A DNA stretch of 7,901 bases, taken from Rhodothermaceae bacterium (lineage in GTDB: Bacteria; Bacteroidota; Rhodothermia; Rhodothermales; JAHEMB01). Each line of letters opens with the position of its first letter. Within the stretch, counting starts at the first letter, position 1. The DNA lies in contig JAHEMB010000130.1 in NCBI GenBank assembly GCA_024643915.1, positions 1 through 7,901 on the forward strand, read 5' to 3'. Below the pieces are notes generated by a model. It made no database searches, was not told the DNA's origin, and worked only from the letters and a program-made list of their open reading frames with translations. This document shows, piece after piece, positions 5,918 through 7,901 of the stretch. Made by a program: the position numbers and the translations under genes.

Positions 5918-6307
5918 CTACTCCCGCTCGAAAGTGAACGAGGTAAACGTGCCGTCGTTGAGGGACACCGTGATCCGGTTACCTTCCACGGTTCCGAAGT
6001 ACGTGACGAAGTCGGCCCCGGAGGTCTCGGTGAACTCAACCGTCCTCCCTTCAACCGAGTACAGGCCGCTTCTCACAACACCCGCCCCATTGTATATCCA
6101 ATCCGCCTCGTAGACGGGAATCGTCTGATCGATGCGGAGCCTGAGGTTGCCTGCGGTGACGCCTCCGTTGGGCAGGGCTGCCCCGCCGTATTGCATGAGC
6201 GTGTAGCGCCCGGCGACGGAGGCCGCGTCCGGCTCCTCGGCGCCGCTGTCACAGGCAATGATGAGGGTAAACGAGAGCAGCGCCAGGCCAAAAAGATGTG
6301 TCTTCAT
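5918..6307 (-). CDS. Small lipocalin-like lipoprotein
   Basis: The protein has 129 residues. MKTHLFGLALLSFTLIIAC is a lipoprotein signal peptide: K2 and H4, a hydrophobic core at 5-18, and an I-I-A-C lipobox with lipidated C19. The following DSGAEEPDAAS is a short acidic linker. The mature part (SVAGRYTLMQYGG...GLYSVEGRTVEFTE...GTVEGNRITVSL...FTFERE) is a series of short beta strands, as in small lipocalin-like lipoproteins common in Bacteroidota. The exact family is not recognised and no ligand can be named. ATG 6307 is preferred over ATG 6349, which would put 14 extra residues before the signal peptide. The gene ends 47 bases before the transporter start on the same strand and no strong hairpin lies in that gap, so the two may share an mRNA; a functional link is not shown. 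Confidence 0.8.
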   Translation of the reverse strand: MKTHLFGLALLSFTLIIACDSGAEEPDAASVAGRYTLMQYGGAALPNGGVTAGNLRLRIDQTIPVYEADWIYNGAGVVRSGLYSVEGRTVEFTETSGADFVTYFGTVEGNRITVSLNDGTFTSFTFERE

Positions 6308-6318
6308 CAGGATAGCAA

Positions 6319-6352
6319 GGTGTGAAAGGTACCCAAGATCACGCTTCACACC
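6319..6352. promoter_or_regulatory. Inverted repeat upstream of the lipoprotein gene
   Basis: GGTGTGAA (6319-6326) and TTCACACC (6345-6352) form a perfect 8-base dyad with an 18-base spacer, 12 bases upstream of the lipoprotein ATG. On the minus strand the spacer contains TACCTTTC, which matches five of six fixed positions of the Bacteroidota -7 promoter box. An operator over a promoter is possible; chance is also possible. Confidence 0.4.
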
Positions 6353-6424
6353 CCCGCCCGCATGAAAGGCAGATTAAACGCAGACGCCGGTGTGATTACT
6401 TTTTCTTTGCCCCGCTGCGTGGAG

Positions 6425-6507
6425 ACTTTTCGCGAGATGCGAAAGTAGCAGCGGCGTGGGTCCGGCGGCCTCGCCGGGTGCTTTCACTTCTCGCTCCCGA
6501 ACGGGAG
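6425..6507 (+). promoter_or_regulatory. Hairpin-rich leader of tatA with a stem covering the ribosome site
   Basis: Three short inverted repeats stand in series before tatA. TTTCGC/GCGAAA is at 6428-6444 with a 5-base loop and two further pairs across a bulge. CCGGCG/CGCCGG is at 6462-6477 with a GCCT loop. CTCCC/GGGAG is at 6494-6507 with a GAAC loop. The right arm of the last contains GGAG, seven bases before the tatA ATG, so the stem could hide the ribosome-binding site. A weak promoter candidate, TTTCTTTG, lies at 6402-6409 with one mismatch to TAnnTTTG and no -33 TTG. Confidence 0.45.
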
Positions 6508-6514
6508 TTCAGCC

Positions 6515-6778
6515 ATGTTGGGAAACGTAAGTATGGGCGAGTTGCTCGTCATCTTCCTCGTGGTGCTGCTCGTCTTCGGCGCCAAGCGCATCCCCGAGAT
6601 CGCACGGGGGCTGGGCACGGCCCTCGCCGAGTTCCGCGCCGCCACGCGGGAGATCAGCCGCGAAATCTCCACCGAAGCGACGCGCCCGACCGTCATACCC
6701 AAACCGCCCATCGCCTCGGGGCAGCCCGTCCCTTTCGAAACGCCACCAGTGCAGGCCCCCCCGTCTTCGACGGCCTAA
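6515..6778 (+). CDS. tatA: Sec-independent protein translocase subunit TatA
   Basis: This 87-residue subunit of the twin-arginine translocase forms the pore-like ring that carries folded proteins across the inner membrane. MGELLVIFLVVLLVFGAKRIPEIARGLGTALAEFRAA contains, in order, one membrane helix (about 8-20), the F-G hinge (21-22), KRIPE, and the amphipathic helix with the conserved G(L)G and EFR. The C-terminal tail (52-87) is proline-rich and unstructured, with a C7 run at 6756-6762. ATG 6515 gives the usual MLGN-x-x-xGE opening; ATG 6533 (M7) is possible but would remove it. TatB and TatC are not in the window. TatE or a TatB-like variant cannot be excluded, but the length favours TatA. 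Confidence 0.93.
   Translation: MLGNVSMGELLVIFLVVLLVFGAKRIPEIARGLGTALAEFRAATREISREISTEATRPTVIPKPPIASGQPVPFETPPVQAPPSSTA
6761..6773 (+). terminator. Small hairpin at the tatA 3' end
   Basis: CCGTC (6761-6765) pairs with GACGG (6769-6773) around TTC inside the last tatA codons. GGCC on each side (6754-6757 and 6772-6775) offers an alternative outer pairing. There is no T-tract. Only 32 bases separate the two convergent genes, so a compact terminator would be expected here. Confidence 0.3.
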
Positions 6779-6804
6779 CACCCAGCCTCATCAGGGCATA
6801 CGCT

Positions 6805-6819
6805 GCACGCTTAGCGTGC
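6805..6819 (-). terminator. Hairpin centred on the stop codon of the T9SS-secreted protein gene
   Basis: GCACGC (6805-6810) and GCGTGC (6814-6819) are a perfect 6-bp stem whose 3-base loop is the TAA stop of the minus-strand gene. It lies in the narrow convergent gap and could act as terminator or mRNA end for either strand. It lacks a T-tract, and the tight loop weakens the case. Confidence 0.35.
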
Positions 6820-7901
6820 GATAATCACGGTTTCATAGGCGACGCGGCCCAGCCCCTCGAACCGCACCAGATAGACGCCGGAAGCCAGCCCTGCGGGCGC
6901 CCACGCTACTTGGTGCGCGCCTGCCCCGAACGCACCCTCGGCCACCACGGCCACCTGCCGCCCCATCACGTCGAACAGCCGGAGCGAAGCCTGGCCCGCC
7001 TGAGGAAGGGAGAAGGCGAAGGTAGTGGCGGCCCCGACCGGGTTGGGGTAGTTTCCCTCGAAGCGCACCGGCGCCGGAAGGGGTTCGGTCGGCTCAGTGG
7101 AAACGGGAAGGGCGAGGGCACTGCGGAAGGTGCCCAGGCCATCCGTCCCGACGACGAGGTAGCCGTCCGCGTCCTGCACCATCGCCGTGACGGCCACTTC
7201 CGGCAGGCCCTCACCGTATCGCGTCCAGGTCTGCGCATCCTCCGAAAGCCACACCTCGCCGCTGATCGTCCCGGCAAACAGACGGCCCTGCGGATCGATG
7301 TAAAGCGTACTCGTGGGCGGCGCATTGGGGAGGTCTTCCCACGACGCCCCGTCATCGCACGAACGCGACAGGATGCGATCTTGGCGAACCCCGTAAAGGC
7401 ACCCGTCTGGCGCCTCGGTGAGCTGCTGAATTTCCGCCTCAACCACACGCGTCCAAGTAAGCCCACCATCGAGAGAGCGAAAAAGGCCGGCCACGAAGAA
7501 GCGGTCGATCCCGCTGCAGTAAACCGTGTTGTCTATCCCTGCGGTCAACGCCCCGCATCCGAAGGGGTCGGCGATTTCTGCCCAAACCTGCCCCCCGTCT
7601 TCCGAGCGGATCAGGCCATGCGCGTTCGGCACGGCGTTCCGAGCAACGATGGCGCCTTCGGACGTGACGGTGAGCGCGGCAACGGGGACCGGGCTGTGCC
7701 CATTGCCCCCCCAATACGCTGCATGGGTATACAGGACATCCCAACCCTGGCCGTCGGTGCGCTCGCCCAGGCCGCCGCCCGCGATGCCGCCCACGCCCTG
7801 CTGCGGCGGATCGATCACCGCGCCGAAGCCGAGATACAGGCGACCGTCCGGCCCCTCGCTCATGGCATGGACGGTCAGGGTGGGGTGCAGGTCCTCCGGA
7901 G
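6811..7901 (-). CDS. Secreted Asp-box (BNR/sortilin-like) protein with T9SS type A sorting domain, 5' end missing
   Basis: The frame stays open to the window edge, giving 362 visible residues; an internal ATG at 7863 is not a credible start because PEDLHPTLTVHA upstream continues the same repeat style. Numbering from that Met, four Asp-box motifs stand at 87-94 (SEDGGQVW), 130-137 (SLDGGLTW), 168-175 (SCDDGASW) and 207-213 (SEDAQTW). They alternate with xDGxLYxG strands, as in beta-propellers of the BNR/sortilin type. Residues 265-350 are a T9SS type A sorting domain: FEGNYPNPVGAATTFAFSLP, LRLFDVMGRQVAVV, GLASGVYLVRFEG and terminal ETVIIAR. The protein should pass the inner membrane by Sec and the outer membrane by the type IX system, then be cleaved and anchored or released. 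No catalytic residue is evident. It may bind glycans or protein, or act as a scaffold; function unknown. Confidence 0.9.
   Translation of the reverse strand, partial: PEDLHPTLTVHAMSEGPDGRLYLGFGAVIDPPQQGVGGIAGGGLGERTDGQGWDVLYTHAAYWGGNGHSPVPVAALTVTSEGAIVARNAVPNAHGLIRSEDGGQVWAEIADPFGCGALTAGIDNTVYCSGIDRFFVAGLFRSLDGGLTWTRVVEAEIQQLTEAPDGCLYGVRQDRILSRSCDDGASWEDLPNAPPTSTLYIDPQGRLFAGTISGEVWLSEDAQTWTRYGEGLPEVAVTAMVQDADGYLVVGTDGLGTFRSALALPVSTEPTEPLPAPVRFEGNYPNPVGAATTFAFSLPQAGQASLRLFDVMGRQVAVVAEGAFGAGAHQVAWAPAGLASGVYLVRFEGLGRVAYETVIIAR

Noticed and set aside
5097..6113. Plus-strand ORF of 338 codons antisense to the transporter and lipoprotein
   Set aside because: It is rich in H, R, P, Q and D without hydrophobic core patterning, and opposes two well-supported genes.
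6308..6349. Longer lipoprotein start at ATG 6349
   Set aside because: It puts 14 residues before an otherwise standard lipoprotein signal peptide and overlaps the dyad; ATG 6307 is the natural start.

Overview
The window looks like a high-GC chromosome segment from the Bacteroidota/Rhodothermota side of the FCB group, probably a Rhodothermales-like organism. The strongest clue is a type IX secretion C-terminal sorting domain (start NYPNP, end SGVYLVRFEG...VIIAR) on the rightmost protein. Supporting clues are a TatA of the kind common in this group and start codons that mostly lack a Shine-Dalgarno sequence. The taxonomic call is an inference from protein style, not from a search.

Left third, plus strand: three genes of kynurenine metabolism in a row. 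They are the 3' end of an aminocarboxymuconate-semialdehyde decarboxylase (ACMSD, cut by the window start), kynureninase (kynU) and kynurenine 3-monooxygenase (kmo). Kmo makes 3-hydroxykynurenine and KynU cleaves it to 3-hydroxyanthranilate. After a dioxygenase step not in this window, ACMSD decarboxylates the ring-opened product. ACMSD diverts the route away from quinolinate/NAD and towards complete tryptophan breakdown. The spacer before kynU (238-499) holds two diverged copies of a ~50-nt hairpin-bearing unit. A long hairpin spans the kynU stop codon.

Middle, minus strand: a RimJ/RimL-type GNAT acetyltransferase converges on kmo. To its right is a two-gene transporter unit: an LeuT-fold Na+-dependent (SNF/NSS) transporter followed, with a 4-base ATGA overlap, by a 31-residue single-span MetS-like small subunit. 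A small lipocalin-like lipoprotein lies just upstream of the transporter on the same strand.

Right end: tatA (plus strand, with a hairpin-rich leader) converges on a secreted Asp-box/beta-propeller-type protein with a T9SS sorting tail (minus strand, 5' end outside the window).

There is no gene-free stretch longer than 300 bases; the longest spacers are 238-499 and 3897-4161. No tRNA, rRNA, CRISPR array, transposase or attachment site was seen. The least explained material is the set of imperfect hairpins at gene 3' ends. Two of them, after kmo and after the transporter/metS unit, look like members of one dispersed repeat family. No obviously new multi-gene system is present.
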